From Nitrosopumilus sp. (GTDB lineage: Archaea; Thermoproteota; Nitrososphaeria; Nitrososphaerales; Nitrosopumilaceae), in assembly GCF_025698945.1 (NCBI RefSeq), contig NZ_JAILWM010000001.1, positions 1 through 64,000 on the forward strand: a DNA stretch of 64,000 nucleotides. Reading direction: 5' to 3'. Below are positions 8,459-17,065 of this stretch, piece by piece; position 1 is the stretch's first letter, and each line of letters begins with the position of its first letter. The notes below the pieces were generated by a model. That model was not told the DNA's origin and did not search any database. It worked only from the letters and a program-made list of their open reading frames with translations. Position numbers and translations under genes: made by a program.

Positions 8459-8674
8459 TCAAATTTTTAATTTTCCAGATTCTAGACCCTCTTTAATAAT
8501 TATAATTAATTCTTCAACTGTGCATTCTCTTAATGACTTGGGCAAAGAATCGATTTCAAATGATTCTAACTTATGCAATTTTTTTCTAACAAGCATTTTT
8601 ACAATGCCTGGAACATCCTTTTCTATTTTTAAACCTAGATGATTTAAGATTTCATCAGTTTCTTTTTGATTCAT
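8459..8674 (-). CDS. conserved-looking small protein, unknown
   Basis: 71 residues, mostly helical by composition, charged and soluble: KETDEILNHLGLKIEKDVPG near the start and EELIIIIKEGLESG near the end. It starts three bases after the AIM24-family gene and is probably its operon partner. No motif recognised. Confidence 0.65.
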   Translation of the reverse strand: MNQKETDEILNHLGLKIEKDVPGIVKMLVRKKLHKLESFEIDSLPKSLRECTVEELIIIIKEGLESGKLKI

Positions 8675-8677
8675 TAT

Positions 8678-9349
8678 TTAATTCCTTTTTGGTAAAAATG
8701 GAATTAATGCTCTCACAAACTCCATAATGTTTTTTGTTTGAATGTAAACTGTTCCTGGACCTATGATTTCTATAACAAGTGCTTCTCCACCAAACAAAGT
8801 GTTCTTGAAATTGCCATGTTTTGTTACTCTGTAATCTGCAGTGACACTTAGTGCAACAAGTTGATAGTTATCTAAAATCATTTTTTCTCCTGGTTCAAGT
8901 TTTTTCTTTATAATTCCACCCCATCCGTTGACAAATATTTTTCCTGTTCCTATTGTCCTTAACATGAAAAGATTACTTCCAAAGATTCCTTTAGTAAATC
9001 CCTGCCACTGTGTATCTAGTGTTAAATCAGTAGTTGAACCAACAAAGGCCCCTGACTGAACAATAAATTCTTCATTAACTTCAAGTACTTCTATATCTCC
9101 TAGCATATTTCCTGTAATTCCTAACTTACAATTGTCTTCTTGTGCGATGAACTCATTTACAAAAAAAGATTCTCCACCTAATGCTGCAGCTTTGAATGAT
9201 TTGAAGAATCCTCCTTTCCTCATCCGTGTTTCAGTCAGGATGTTGCCCTTGATGAAAACCATTGCTGCAGCTTCAGCTGTAATTTTCTCCCCTCTGTTTA
9301 ATGTAAATTCAATTAGTCCCATTGGGTTTTTTACTATTTCATATTCCAT
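8678..9349 (-). CDS. AIM24 / TIGR00266-type protein
   Basis: 223 residues with the signature of the AIM24 family: glycine-rich beta structure, RMRKGGFFKSFKAAALGGES in the first third, GSNLFMLRTIGTGKIFVNGWG in the middle and YRVTKHGNFKNTLFGGE near the end. Family members form single-domain beta barrels; the biochemical role in prokaryotes is unknown. The gene is probably first in a two-gene unit. A TATA box (TTTATAAAA, 9371-9379) about 26 bases before the ATG indicates a leaderless mRNA. Confidence 0.88.
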   Translation of the reverse strand: MEYEIVKNPMGLIEFTLNRGEKITAEAAAMVFIKGNILTETRMRKGGFFKSFKAAALGGESFFVNEFIAQEDNCKLGITGNMLGDIEVLEVNEEFIVQSGAFVGSTTDLTLDTQWQGFTKGIFGSNLFMLRTIGTGKIFVNGWGGIIKKKLEPGEKMILDNYQLVALSVTADYRVTKHGNFKNTLFGGEALVIEIIGPGTVYIQTKNIMEFVRALIPFLPKRN

Positions 9350-9370
9350 GATAAATCCCTCTTTTAGAAA

Positions 9371-9379
9371 TTTATAAAA
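9371..9379 (-). promoter_or_regulatory. TATA box of the AIM24-family gene
   Basis: On the minus strand TTTTATAAA is centred about 26 bases before the ATG at 9349. Confidence 0.65.
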
Positions 9380-9498
9380 TGATCAATGATTTTTCCAAAA
9401 AACCCTATTGATTAACTTATTTATCAAATTAAATACTCTAAAATAGCATGCCACAAATCAGCGGGCATTAACATATAATTCACAATCCAACCTATACC

Positions 9499-9829
9499 AT
9501 GCAAATAATACAATACAAATTTGATAAATCAAGCCAATCCCTAATTGATAGTGAGGCCAAAAACCCTCTCTTAGTTACCGCAGCCGACATGATTGGATTG
9601 TCTTGGATCTTCAAAGACCAAGACGTACTTGAGGAATTCAATTAGAATACTTGATCAATAAGAACGGAAATAATCATGAATGTTGTAGTTCAATCATAGT
9701 GTTTCAGAACTTGATGTTTGATTAACAACTGTTCAAAAACGAACAATACATGATATCCAACTATTTTCTGTTGTGTTATCTGATGGAAAAATAATCTATA
9801 CATCAGTAATAATGTTGGAAATGTAATGA
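9499..9829 (+). pseudogene. possible decayed gene, frame-shifted twice
   Basis: The 514-base gap between 9378 and 9891 has no full-length gene. It contains a 48-codon frame (9499-9645, MQIIQYKFDK to DVLEEFN) followed in other frames by readable stretches: EYLINKNGNNHECCSSIIVFQ directly after the first stop, and TIHDIQLFSVVLSDGKIIYTS near 9740-9829. Their protein-like composition and consecutive order suggest one original gene broken by small indels. The first piece alone could also be a true 48-residue protein. Family not recognised. Confidence 0.35.
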
Positions 9830-9891
9830 GTTGCAGTATTTTTCAAATTTTTAACCAATTCCTTAATATTTCATAAAAAATCACTCTTCAT

Positions 9892-10683
9892 TTGAGTGCA
9901 CATATGAATACAATCACTACAAATGATAAGGAATATTCAGGATATGGAGAATTTTCAATCTCTGATAAATTAGAATTAAGATTACCTAGAACTGAAATTT
10001 ATATTGAAAAAAAGCCTGATAATCGATTTTCATATTACAGAAAAAATTCTCAAAATCAAGAAATTAGAAAATCAATTCCAAAATCAAATGGAAATATCAA
10101 AATTGAGATGTGTCCAATTCTCCCTCTTAATCTTCCTGCAAAAAAAACTAATGACTTGATTTTTCTTCGATTGGCAGAATCCATTTTTGTAGAAAAACAC
10201 TCCACGATAAACTTTCTAATTCAATTTCCGATAGAAATTGGAATATACATAATCAATCAAAGTGATGGAACAAAAGATCTCTTTGATTGTTTCACGTGTG
10301 AGCCTATGCACTCAAGATTTGCCTTGTATGGTACGCCTGAAAAGGGAAATCTTTGCATGTACTCCAAAGTAAAACTATTAGAAAAAGATGAATTCTATCC
10401 ATATACATTTGCCAAAATGAGGGTGTTTATTACTAATGAACTAAATTCTGGAATTTTAATAGGGAAATTAGTTTTTCCTATTACTGATTTTAACATCTAT
10501 TATTTGAATGGCTCTTCTGAGGTTCATATTGATGATGTAACTGGAAATGTAAAACACATCTCAGGAGAAGATGTAATTGATATATCTAGAAATGAATTTG
10601 ACAAAAAAAATGGTGATTGGAAGCTTGTTTCGTATTCTTCTAAAGAAAAAGTCAACTTTGTAATGGATAGGGGGTTTGACTAA
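9892..10683 (+). CDS. DUF432 protein, partner of the MscS channel
   Basis: 263 residues, soluble, beta-rich. The pattern LNLPAKKTNDLIFLRLAES, a PIEIGIY segment and ALYGTPEKGNLCMYSKV match the archaeal DUF432 family as I know it. Such genes are often next to MscS-type channels, as here: its TAA overlaps the MscS ATG. The role is unknown, possibly a cytoplasmic accessory of the channel. The frame opens at TTG 9892; ATG at 9904 is an alternative start, and TATA-like A/T runs at 9860-9876 do not decide between them. Confidence 0.8.
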   Translation: MSAHMNTITTNDKEYSGYGEFSISDKLELRLPRTEIYIEKKPDNRFSYYRKNSQNQEIRKSIPKSNGNIKIEMCPILPLNLPAKKTNDLIFLRLAESIFVEKHSTINFLIQFPIEIGIYIINQSDGTKDLFDCFTCEPMHSRFALYGTPEKGNLCMYSKVKLLEKDEFYPYTFAKMRVFITNELNSGILIGKLVFPITDFNIYYLNGSSEVHIDDVTGNVKHISGEDVIDISRNEFDKKNGDWKLVSYSSKEKVNFVMDRGFD

Positions 10684-11507
10684 TGGCTTTTGAAATTCTA
10701 GATATGCAACTTATGGAAGGAGTTACAGTTTGGAGTTTGTTAATTACTGGACTTTTAATGGTGGTTGGAGTAATTGTTGCAAGAATAATCCGAATGATCT
10801 TTAACAAAAAATTTGCACCAAGTATGCCTATTCACACAGTAAAAACACTCAACAAATTAATCTACTATGGAATTATCATCGCATTTCTTTTAGCTGCCAC
10901 TGCAAGTCAAGGAATTGATTTAGGTGGTTTGGTAGTAGGTGCTGGATTTATGGGAATTGTAATTGGATTTGCAGCCCAATCTGTAGTATCTAACATGATC
11001 TCAGGTGTCTTTTTACTAATTGAAAAACCCGTTAGACAAGGAGATAATGTTGAAATTGTTGATTCAGGTGTAACTGGAAAATTAATTGATATTAGTACAT
11101 TCTCATCAAAGATACAACAATTTGATGGAACAGTAGTTAGAATTCCAAATGAAAAGATGTTTACATCAAATCTCCGCTCCTTTATACTCTCTGAGGTTAG
11201 AAGAAGTGATGTTTCAGTAGGAATTGGATATGGAGAGGACATTGATAAGGCAATCAAAGTTATTAAAACTGCAATAGAGAACAACGTTGAATTTGCTTTA
11301 ATGGAGCCAGCTCCTCAATTTTGGATTTCAGAACTTGCAGATAACAGTGTAAATATCTTGGTTAGAGTTTGGCATCCACGTGATGATTTAATTGAAGTCG
11401 TACCAAATTTACTCAAAGTAATTAAAAATGCCCTAGATGCTGAAGGTATTGAAATCCCATTCCCTCAAAGAGTTGTATGGCAAGGAAAAGCTGAAAATAA
11501 TGCATGA
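10683..11507 (+). CDS. small-conductance mechanosensitive channel, MscS family
   Basis: Opens under membrane tension to release solutes on osmotic downshock. 274 residues: membrane helices at about 15-35, 60-78 and 82-110, the last being the Gly/Ala-rich pore helix (GVVGAGFMG, IGFAAQSVVSNMISG), then the beta domain motif LIEKPVRQGDNVEI and a C-terminal alpha/beta cage domain. The ATG shares one base with the DUF432 stop. Confidence 0.93.
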   Translation: MAFEILDMQLMEGVTVWSLLITGLLMVVGVIVARIIRMIFNKKFAPSMPIHTVKTLNKLIYYGIIIAFLLAATASQGIDLGGLVVGAGFMGIVIGFAAQSVVSNMISGVFLLIEKPVRQGDNVEIVDSGVTGKLIDISTFSSKIQQFDGTVVRIPNEKMFTSNLRSFILSEVRRSDVSVGIGYGEDIDKAIKVIKTAIENNVEFALMEPAPQFWISELADNSVNILVRVWHPRDDLIEVVPNLLKVIKNALDAEGIEIPFPQRVVWQGKAENNA

Positions 11508-11586
11508 CTTTGAACAAAGAAATTACATCTAGATCGATACTAATTTCAACTTACATCTTAATGCCCTAGAGCAATAATTTGCATTA

Positions 11587-11682
11587 TTGGATTGTAAAAA
11601 AGGATTTGTTCACAATTTTGCCTATTTTTTAATCTTAGATAAGAGAAAATGCATCAATTGTGGAATGGATGAACCTATCTGA
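11587..11682 (+). CDS. possible 31-residue zinc-binding microprotein
   Basis: A short frame from TTG 11587 encodes a peptide with Cys at position 3, His at 9 and a CINC knuckle near the end (DKRKCINCGMDEPI). It overlaps the 3' end of the convergent oxidoreductase gene by eight bases. The Cys spacing is that of a minimal zinc ribbon, but the TTG start and size leave real doubt. Confidence 0.35.
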   Translation: MDCKKGFVHNFAYFLILDKRKCINCGMDEPI

Positions 11683-12988
11683 CTGAAATTTTTTCAATAA
11701 TGTCTGAAAATTTCCATGGTCCACACTGTGCATCTGACTCATCATATTCTAAAAACCCTAATTCTCTTAGGTGATTGACAATGTGGGCTGAAAATGGTAA
11801 TGCTCCAGTAGCTCCTGGAGAATTGTAATTTAGAATGTGAAAAGAGTTTTCACTATCCATTAATATTACATCTGGAACAAATTTTCCATTTTCATCAATT
11901 ACTGAGGATCTAATGCCTGCAGTTCCTTTTTCGGTAATCTTATCTGCATTAATTTTTGGCAAAAATCTTTTTACCCTGTCAATCATTACAGACTTTGACA
12001 TTGAAGACTGTATTTCACTGAATGCTAATTCCTGAAATTGCTTATCAAATATTGCTTTTCTTGCGCCAGAGCCTAACATCTCTAACATTTTTGGAATAAA
12101 CTCCTTGATGTTTTCTACTTTATTGTATCCATATGGACTAAAAACAGGAACTGCATTAGGTCCAATCTCGCATTTACCATCAACTCGAATAATCCAATGA
12201 GGGTCCAAAAATGGATAGTCTTGATATTCGGGAACTGAATATACGCTTGTTTTAGTTAAGTGGTGATATTCTTGTGGTGCTTTCCAGTACTCTCCTCTAA
12301 AATGAACATCTGTTAATTTTTGTGCAACATTCAAAGTATGAGCAATATCCATTGCTTCTCCTCCTGCTGCATTAATCAAAAAATTTGAATTTATTTTATG
12401 TTCATCATTTAATATAATTGTCCACTTGTCCTTTTCTTTTTTAATTTTGGTTACTTTGTTATCTAAAAGAAATTTAATTCCATTCTCTTTACTATCTTTC
12501 ATTACTGCTTTGGTGTATTCTGAATAATCTGCAGAGCCATCTCTGTGAACATTTAGTGCTGCCTCGCATTTTATTTCTGGTTCTATTTTTTTTAACTCTT
12601 CTTTGCTTAACAATTCAATGTCTTTCTCTTCTAATCCATTTTGTTTTCCCCATTTGAGATATTTTTCAAGAACTTTGATTCCTTTACTATCAAGTGCCAC
12701 TTCTAAAACTCCATCCTTTTTAAATGGCAATTTTTGTAATTTTGCATATTCTTCCCACATACCATATCCATGAAAAGCAGCTTTTGCAAACAATTTCTTC
12801 TTCTCAGGATTGTATAGGTAAGGTGCATGGATTTTTCCAGTATTTCTTCCACTGGTATGAAACGCAACATTATGTGCTTGCTCGATTACTGCAATCTTTT
12901 TTGATTTATTTAGAAATGATAGGAAATATGAAATAGATGTCCCAAGTATTCCTCCACCAATAATTACAATATCGAAATTATGAGTCAT
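11675..12988 (-). CDS. FAD-dependent oxidoreductase, L-2-hydroxyglutarate oxidase/dehydrogenase (LhgO)-like
   Basis: 437 residues. The FAD-binding Rossmann motif IIGGGILGTSISYFL lies at about residues 9-23, followed by VIEQ and HTSGRNTGKIHAPY, which resembles LhgO and L-2-hydroxyglutarate dehydrogenase. A C-terminal GIRSSVIDENGKFVPDVIL and NYNSPGATGALP segment fits the same family. Expected reaction: L-2-hydroxyglutarate to 2-oxoglutarate, with unknown electron acceptor; the exact substrate is inference within the DAO family. A divergent promoter region with TTTAATATC about 25 bases before the ATG is shared with the 13070 gene. Confidence 0.85.
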   Translation of the reverse strand: MTHNFDIVIIGGGILGTSISYFLSFLNKSKKIAVIEQAHNVAFHTSGRNTGKIHAPYLYNPEKKKLFAKAAFHGYGMWEEYAKLQKLPFKKDGVLEVALDSKGIKVLEKYLKWGKQNGLEEKDIELLSKEELKKIEPEIKCEAALNVHRDGSADYSEYTKAVMKDSKENGIKFLLDNKVTKIKKEKDKWTIILNDEHKINSNFLINAAGGEAMDIAHTLNVAQKLTDVHFRGEYWKAPQEYHHLTKTSVYSVPEYQDYPFLDPHWIIRVDGKCEIGPNAVPVFSPYGYNKVENIKEFIPKMLEMLGSGARKAIFDKQFQELAFSEIQSSMSKSVMIDRVKRFLPKINADKITEKGTAGIRSSVIDENGKFVPDVILMDSENSFHILNYNSPGATGALPFSAHIVNHLRELGFLEYDESDAQCGPWKFSDIIEKISVR

Positions 12989-13069
12989 TTGTTATACTTG
13001 ACTTTGGTTGATATTAAATTGAATATGTAACAATCAAGATTAATATCTAATGTGACTTGAATTTCTGTA

Positions 13070-13351
13070 ATGCTGCCTGATCAGTGCTCTGTAATGGAAG
13101 ATGGTAAACAATGTGTTAATCCTCCAGAGTTTATAGTTTCAATTGTAGCAGACAAGGATGAATATATGGTAGGTGTTACTTGTGAAAAACATAAGCAAAT
13201 AGTCTCAGGAAAAATTGGTATTCTTCAAAATGAGGGAAAAATTCATGAAGGAAAAATCAGTTTTTCACCTGTAAAAGCAGTTGGAACTGATTGTATTCAT
13301 GGTGATGCTGATGATTTTGTCCAAATAGACATGAATAGATCTAAAAATTGA
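13070..13351 (+). CDS. small Cys-containing protein, unknown
   Basis: 93 residues with Cys/His in a pattern that could bind metal: C6, C15, then TCEKH near residue 45 and CIHGDADD near the end. Product is soluble. The gene has a TATA-like ATTAATATC about 25 bases before the ATG and is divergent from the LhgO-like gene. Function not recognised. Confidence 0.65.
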   Translation: MLPDQCSVMEDGKQCVNPPEFIVSIVADKDEYMVGVTCEKHKQIVSGKIGILQNEGKIHEGKISFSPVKAVGTDCIHGDADDFVQIDMNRSKN

Positions 13352-13377
13352 AATAATTTTGTATTTACTACTAGTTA

Positions 13378-13749
13378 TTGCTTTTAGAATTGTTATCTGA
13401 TCTAGTAAAAATTCCTGATATTTTGTTTATTGTCAAAAATCAGGGAGCGACAAGTGAGGTCAGAAGTCCTCTTAGTATTAAACAGAAAGAAAAATGGATT
13501 ACTATTGGAGATAATGATGGACCTGCACACATGCATGTTGATACTGAATTAATAAGATCTGCAGAGTTTGTCGAAGAAGAAAAACCAGAACGCACTAGCT
13601 TTAGTGTACGATTTTTCAATGAAAAAAATGAAAGGGTTTTAGCTGCATTTTTTACAAAAATGTATGATGAGAATAAAACTCTAATTTCACAAAGAAAAAA
13701 TATTTACGATAAATTGAATGAAAAATTTTCTTCTGCAATTAAATTTTAA
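13378..13749 (+). CDS. conserved-looking protein, unknown
   Basis: 123 residues from a TTG start. The sequence around ITIGDNDGPAHMHVDTELIRSAEF and the following beta-rich RTSFSVRFFNEKNERVLAAFF is reminiscent of ChuX/HutX-type heme-utilisation folds, but I cannot confirm this by eye. It follows the 13070 gene at 26 bases and may share its transcript. Confidence 0.65.
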   Translation: MLLELLSDLVKIPDILFIVKNQGATSEVRSPLSIKQKEKWITIGDNDGPAHMHVDTELIRSAEFVEEEKPERTSFSVRFFNEKNERVLAAFFTKMYDENKTLISQRKNIYDKLNEKFSSAIKF

Positions 13750-13776
13750 AAAAAACCTTGTCTGAAAAAGACAAGG
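13748..13776 (-). terminator. hairpin plus T8 terminator, minus strand
   Basis: Arms CCTTGTC (13756-13762) and GACAAGG (13770-13776) form a 7-bp stem with a 7-base loop. Read on the minus strand the hairpin is followed by eight T residues. Only this strand has the T-run, so it terminates the small minus-strand gene at 13787. Confidence 0.65.
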
Positions 13777-13786
13777 AGAAAAAATG

Positions 13787-13876
13787 TTATTGTTGTAATT
13801 CTTTCTTCTTCTTTTCTTTTTCAGATTGTACTTTAGCTAATTCTAATTCTTCATTTGTATGTTTGAATTTTTTCAA
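13787..13876 (-). CDS. possible 29-residue basic microprotein
   Basis: TTG-started frame MKKFKHTNEELELAKVQSEK, then a Lys/Glu-rich helical end. A TATA box on the same strand (TTTTTATA, 13901-13908) lies about 27 bases before the TTG, which fits a leaderless gene, and a hairpin with a T-run follows the stop. The promoter-ORF-terminator set supports a real short transcript; it could be translated or a small RNA. Confidence 0.42.
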   Translation of the reverse strand: MKKFKHTNEELELAKVQSEKEKKKKELQQ

Positions 13877-13900
13877 TCTAATTTTAGATTATGATTTAGA

Positions 13901-13908
13901 TATAAAAA
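13901..13908 (-). promoter_or_regulatory. TATA box of the 29-residue microgene
   Basis: TTTTTATA on the minus strand, about 27 bases upstream of the TTG at 13876. Confidence 0.5.
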
Positions 13909-13945
13909 CTGCACATTTTTTGTGGCACCAAGTTATGCGTGAAAA

Positions 13946-14917
13946 TCAATATCCTACCGAATAGATCGGTTTTTTCCCCTTTATTCCTAAATTTAGATTT
14001 CTTACAGTAATTTCTGCCATTTTTGCTCTTGTCTCTTTAGTGGAGCTGCCAATATGAGGTGCAAGAATAACATTGTCTAATTTCACTAGTGGGTGATTCT
14101 TTCCAATTGGTTCAGATTCAAACACATCTATTCCAGCTCCTGCAATAATTTTTTTCTTCAAGGCAGTAACCAAATCTTTCTCATTGATTACTTTACCTCT
14201 TGATGTGTTGATTATGAATGATAATTTTTTCATTTTTTTAAAAATTCTCAGATTGAACATCTGCTCAGTTTCAGGAGTATGTGGAACATGAATTGAAATA
14301 ATGTCGCTTTGAGAAATCAACTTTTCAAATGAGACATATTTTACTCCCAAAGATTTTTCTTTTGATTTGGAAATTTTATCTCTGTTATGATAAATTACAT
14401 TGATCCCAAATGCTTTGGCTCTTTTTGCTAGAGTTGAGCCAATTCTTCCTAATCCTAAAATTCCCAAAGTCTTATCCTGTAAATCAACTCCGACATAATC
14501 GTATGCGCCATAAATCTCTCTCCATTTCCCTTTTCTGATTATTCTGTCTCCTTCTGAAACTCTTCTTAGAAGATCAATTAGTAGAGCAAAAGCCAAGTCA
14601 GCAGTTGCATCTGTTAACACCTCTGGAGTATATCCTATTCTGATCTTTTTCTTTTTTGCATAAATCCAATCAATATGATCAAAACCTACACTGTATGTAC
14701 TAATCACTTTTAGATTCTTTGCCAAATCTATGATCTCTCTATTGATTTTGTCATAAGGAAAACAGATCAGTCCCTCAACATCCTTGATTTTAGAACAAAG
14801 TTTTGCTTTTGGAATGGGTATTTTACCTGAATGAACTTCAATTTGATATTTTTTCTTTAATTCCTCTAATGCAAATTTATGTAGTCTTCTAGTTAGAAAG
14901 ACTTTCTTTTTCATCAC
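13946..14917 (-). CDS. D-isomer-specific 2-hydroxyacid dehydrogenase (glyoxylate/hydroxypyruvate reductase-like)
   Basis: 323 residues. NAD(P)-binding motif LGILGLGRIGSTLAKR at about 150-165, the conserved NTSRGKVINEKDLV segment with the catalytic Arg, the Glu in DVFESEP and the His in LAPHIGSST. It reduces glyoxylate, hydroxypyruvate or a related 2-oxoacid; the substrate cannot be fixed from sequence. The start MMKKKVFLTRR is divergent from the Cys-rich microgene at 14966. Confidence 0.9.
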   Translation of the reverse strand: MMKKKVFLTRRLHKFALEELKKKYQIEVHSGKIPIPKAKLCSKIKDVEGLICFPYDKINREIIDLAKNLKVISTYSVGFDHIDWIYAKKKKIRIGYTPEVLTDATADLAFALLIDLLRRVSEGDRIIRKGKWREIYGAYDYVGVDLQDKTLGILGLGRIGSTLAKRAKAFGINVIYHNRDKISKSKEKSLGVKYVSFEKLISQSDIISIHVPHTPETEQMFNLRIFKKMKKLSFIINTSRGKVINEKDLVTALKKKIIAGAGIDVFESEPIGKNHPLVKLDNVILAPHIGSSTKETRAKMAEITVRNLNLGIKGKKPIYSVGY

Positions 14918-14938
14918 TCTGAGAATTATCTCAAACCA

Positions 14939-14944
14939 TTTATA
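14939..14944 (+). promoter_or_regulatory. TATA box of the Cys-rich microgene
   Basis: TTTATA centred about 25 bases before the ATG at 14966, implying a leaderless transcript. Confidence 0.55.
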
Positions 14945-14965
14945 CGATTTCCTTGTTAAACTAAT

Positions 14966-15112
14966 ATGTCTTCTAATGTTAATGAGGAAGAAGAATTTGC
15001 TATTTGTGTAGAGTGTGGAAATTCAATTGAAAAATGTGTATGTGTATGTCCTTATTGTGGTGAACGTGATAAATGTGAATGTGCATTGTTTGATGCCGCT
15101 ACAGGTGGTTAG
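14966..15112 (+). CDS. 48-residue Cys-rich protein, probable double zinc knuckle
   Basis: Below usual gene-calling length but convincing: after an acidic N-terminus come CVEC, CVCVC, YCGERDKCEC within about 27 residues, eight Cys in CxxC/CxC spacing. Two zinc sites are likely. It lies 42 bases before the 2-oxoacid:ferredoxin oxidoreductase genes and has its own TATA box; the same transcript may continue into them. Function unknown; a metal-delivery or regulatory role is speculation. Confidence 0.75.
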   Translation: MSSNVNEEEEFAICVECGNSIEKCVCVCPYCGERDKCECALFDAATGG

Positions 15113-15154
15113 AGTAATTCTTTGTCCTAATCGAATTCTTGGTGATGATAAACT

Positions 15155-17065
15155 ATGAGTTCTACTGATTTTACATGGTTAATTGGAGGTCCACAAGGAA
15201 GTGGTGTAGAATCTGGCGCAAATGTATTCTCAAAAGTTTGTGCAGAAATGGGATATCAAATCTTTGGAAAAAGAGAATTTTACTCAAATATCAAAGGTGA
15301 GCATAGTTACTTTGCAGTTAGAGTCTCTGATGAAAAAATCCATTCTAATCTTAATGAAGTTACATTAATGGCCTCCTTTGATGCTGAAACAATATTTCGT
15401 CATTTTGATGAGGTCTCATCAAATGGAGGAATTATTTATGATTCTGAACTAGACGATGTTGATACAGATAGAGTACATACATTAGATCTACCATTCAAAG
15501 AAAGATTGCATGAATTTCTAGAATCAAAAAACAAACCATTTACTATTGCTGGTGTTCTTGAAATTGCAAAAGAGAAAGGCGTAAAACTTTATCCAGTCTC
15601 TTTCAAATCTATTCTTGAAAAACTTTCTGAAGAAACAAACAATCCAAAATTGCGTGGGTTAGTTAGGATGTATAATGTAATTGGTGTATCCTTGTCTTTG
15701 GGACTAATTGATATGCCACCTGATTCATTACTCAAATCTATTGATTCTATCTTTTCAAAAAAACCTCTGATTGCAGAGATTAACAAACAGGCAGCAAATT
15801 TTTCTTACAAATATGCCACTGAAAAATTTGAAAATTTTGAACATAGTTTACCTGGAATTTCAAAACAACCAAACACAATTTTGGTGCAAGGACATTTTGG
15901 AACATCTATTGGAAAAATGGTTTGTGGTTGTAGATTTCAATCGTACTATCCAATTACTCCTGCATCTGATGAAAGTGTCTATTTGGAATCAAATGAAATC
16001 CTGCAAGTTCAAAATGAAAGACCAGGTTCTACAATAGTGATTCAAACAGAGGATGAAATTTCTGCAATCGGTATGATGATTGGCGCTGCATTGACTGGCG
16101 TTCGTTCATCAACTTCTACTTCTGGTCCTGGGTTTGCATTAATGGCTGAGGCATTAGGTTGGGCAGGAATTAATGAAGTTCCTGTTGTTATTACATTGTA
16201 TCAAAGGAGTGGTCCTTCTACTGGCCTTCCAACTCGACACGGACAAGACGATTTACTTTTTTCAATATTTGCAGGACATGGAGATTTTCCAAAAATAGTT
16301 TATGCTTCAGGTGACATTGAAGAAAGCTTCTATGATACGGGAAGGTGTTTTAATTATGCAGATGTTTATCAAATGCCTGTGATTCACATGATGGACAAAT
16401 TTCTTTCTAGCTCAGTAGTAACATGCCAAAAATTTGATCCCAACAAAGTATCCATTAATAGGGGAAAATTACTCGATAAAATCGAAGGTGAATACAAGAG
16501 ATTTGCATTTACTGATGATGGAATTTCTCCACGCTCAAAACTTGGAATGGATAATGGTGTATTTTGGAATACTGGAGATGAATCCGATGAATATGGCCAT
16601 ATTTCTGAAGATCCACAAATCCGAATAAGGATGATGGATAAAAGAATGTCAAAATTAGATCTTGCTTTGGAAAAAATTCCTGATGATGAACAAGCTGTTT
16701 CCTTTGGCATTCATGATTATACTATAATTTCATGGGGATCAACTAAGGGTCCTATTATTGATGCTCAAAAAATGCTAAAAAAAGAAGGAATTGACATTGG
16801 ATTTTTACAAATCAAACTTCTTCATCCATTCCCTGCAGCATATGTGACATCTTTACTAAAAGATGCAAAAACACTCATTGATGTTGAAGCAAATTATTCT
16901 GGACAGTTAGGAAAAGTATTCAAGCAAAACATATCAAGAGAAATTGATTACTATATTTTGAAATACACTGGACGTGGCATGACAAGCACTGAAATCTATG
17001 ATTCTTTGAAAAAAATCATTGAAAACAAAGCTGAAAAGCGGGAGATTCTAAGTCATGGCGCTTAA
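15155..17065 (+). CDS. korA: 2-oxoacid:ferredoxin oxidoreductase, fused gamma-alpha subunit
   Basis: With the beta subunit it oxidatively decarboxylates 2-oxoacids (probably 2-oxoglutarate or pyruvate) to acyl-CoA, reducing ferredoxin. 636 residues: gamma domain at about 1-200 ([15 protein letters not shown]), alpha domain from about 240, with the YPITP motif at 265-269, and a C-terminal domain from about 520. Fused gamma-alpha subunits are typical of archaeal two-subunit enzymes. It overlaps korB by 11 bases. In thaumarchaea such an enzyme serves the tricarboxylic acid route and biosynthesis; exact substrate is not determinable here. Confidence 0.94.
   Translation: MSSTDFTWLIGGPQGSGVESGANVFSKVCAEMGYQIFGKREFYSNIKGEHSYFAVRVSDEKIHSNLNEVTLMASFDAETIFRHFDEVSSNGGIIYDSELDDVDTDRVHTLDLPFKERLHEFLESKNKPFTIAGVLEIAKEKGVKLYPVSFKSILEKLSEETNNPKLRGLVRMYNVIGVSLSLGLIDMPPDSLLKSIDSIFSKKPLIAEINKQAANFSYKYATEKFENFEHSLPGISKQPNTILVQGHFGTSIGKMVCGCRFQSYYPITPASDESVYLESNEILQVQNERPGSTIVIQTEDEISAIGMMIGAALTGVRSSTSTSGPGFALMAEALGWAGINEVPVVITLYQRSGPSTGLPTRHGQDDLLFSIFAGHGDFPKIVYASGDIEESFYDTGRCFNYADVYQMPVIHMMDKFLSSSVVTCQKFDPNKVSINRGKLLDKIEGEYKRFAFTDDGISPRSKLGMDNGVFWNTGDESDEYGHISEDPQIRIRMMDKRMSKLDLALEKIPDDEQAVSFGIHDYTIISWGSTKGPIIDAQKMLKKEGIDIGFLQIKLLHPFPAAYVTSLLKDAKTLIDVEANYSGQLGKVFKQNISREIDYYILKYTGRGMTSTEIYDSLKKIIENKAEKREILSHGA

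Noticed and set aside
13758-13964. 68-codon plus-strand frame after the 13378 gene
   Set aside because: It begins inside the minus-strand terminator, is Phe/Cys/Ser-rich as expected for the complement of A-rich coding sequence, and competes with a better supported minus-strand microgene.
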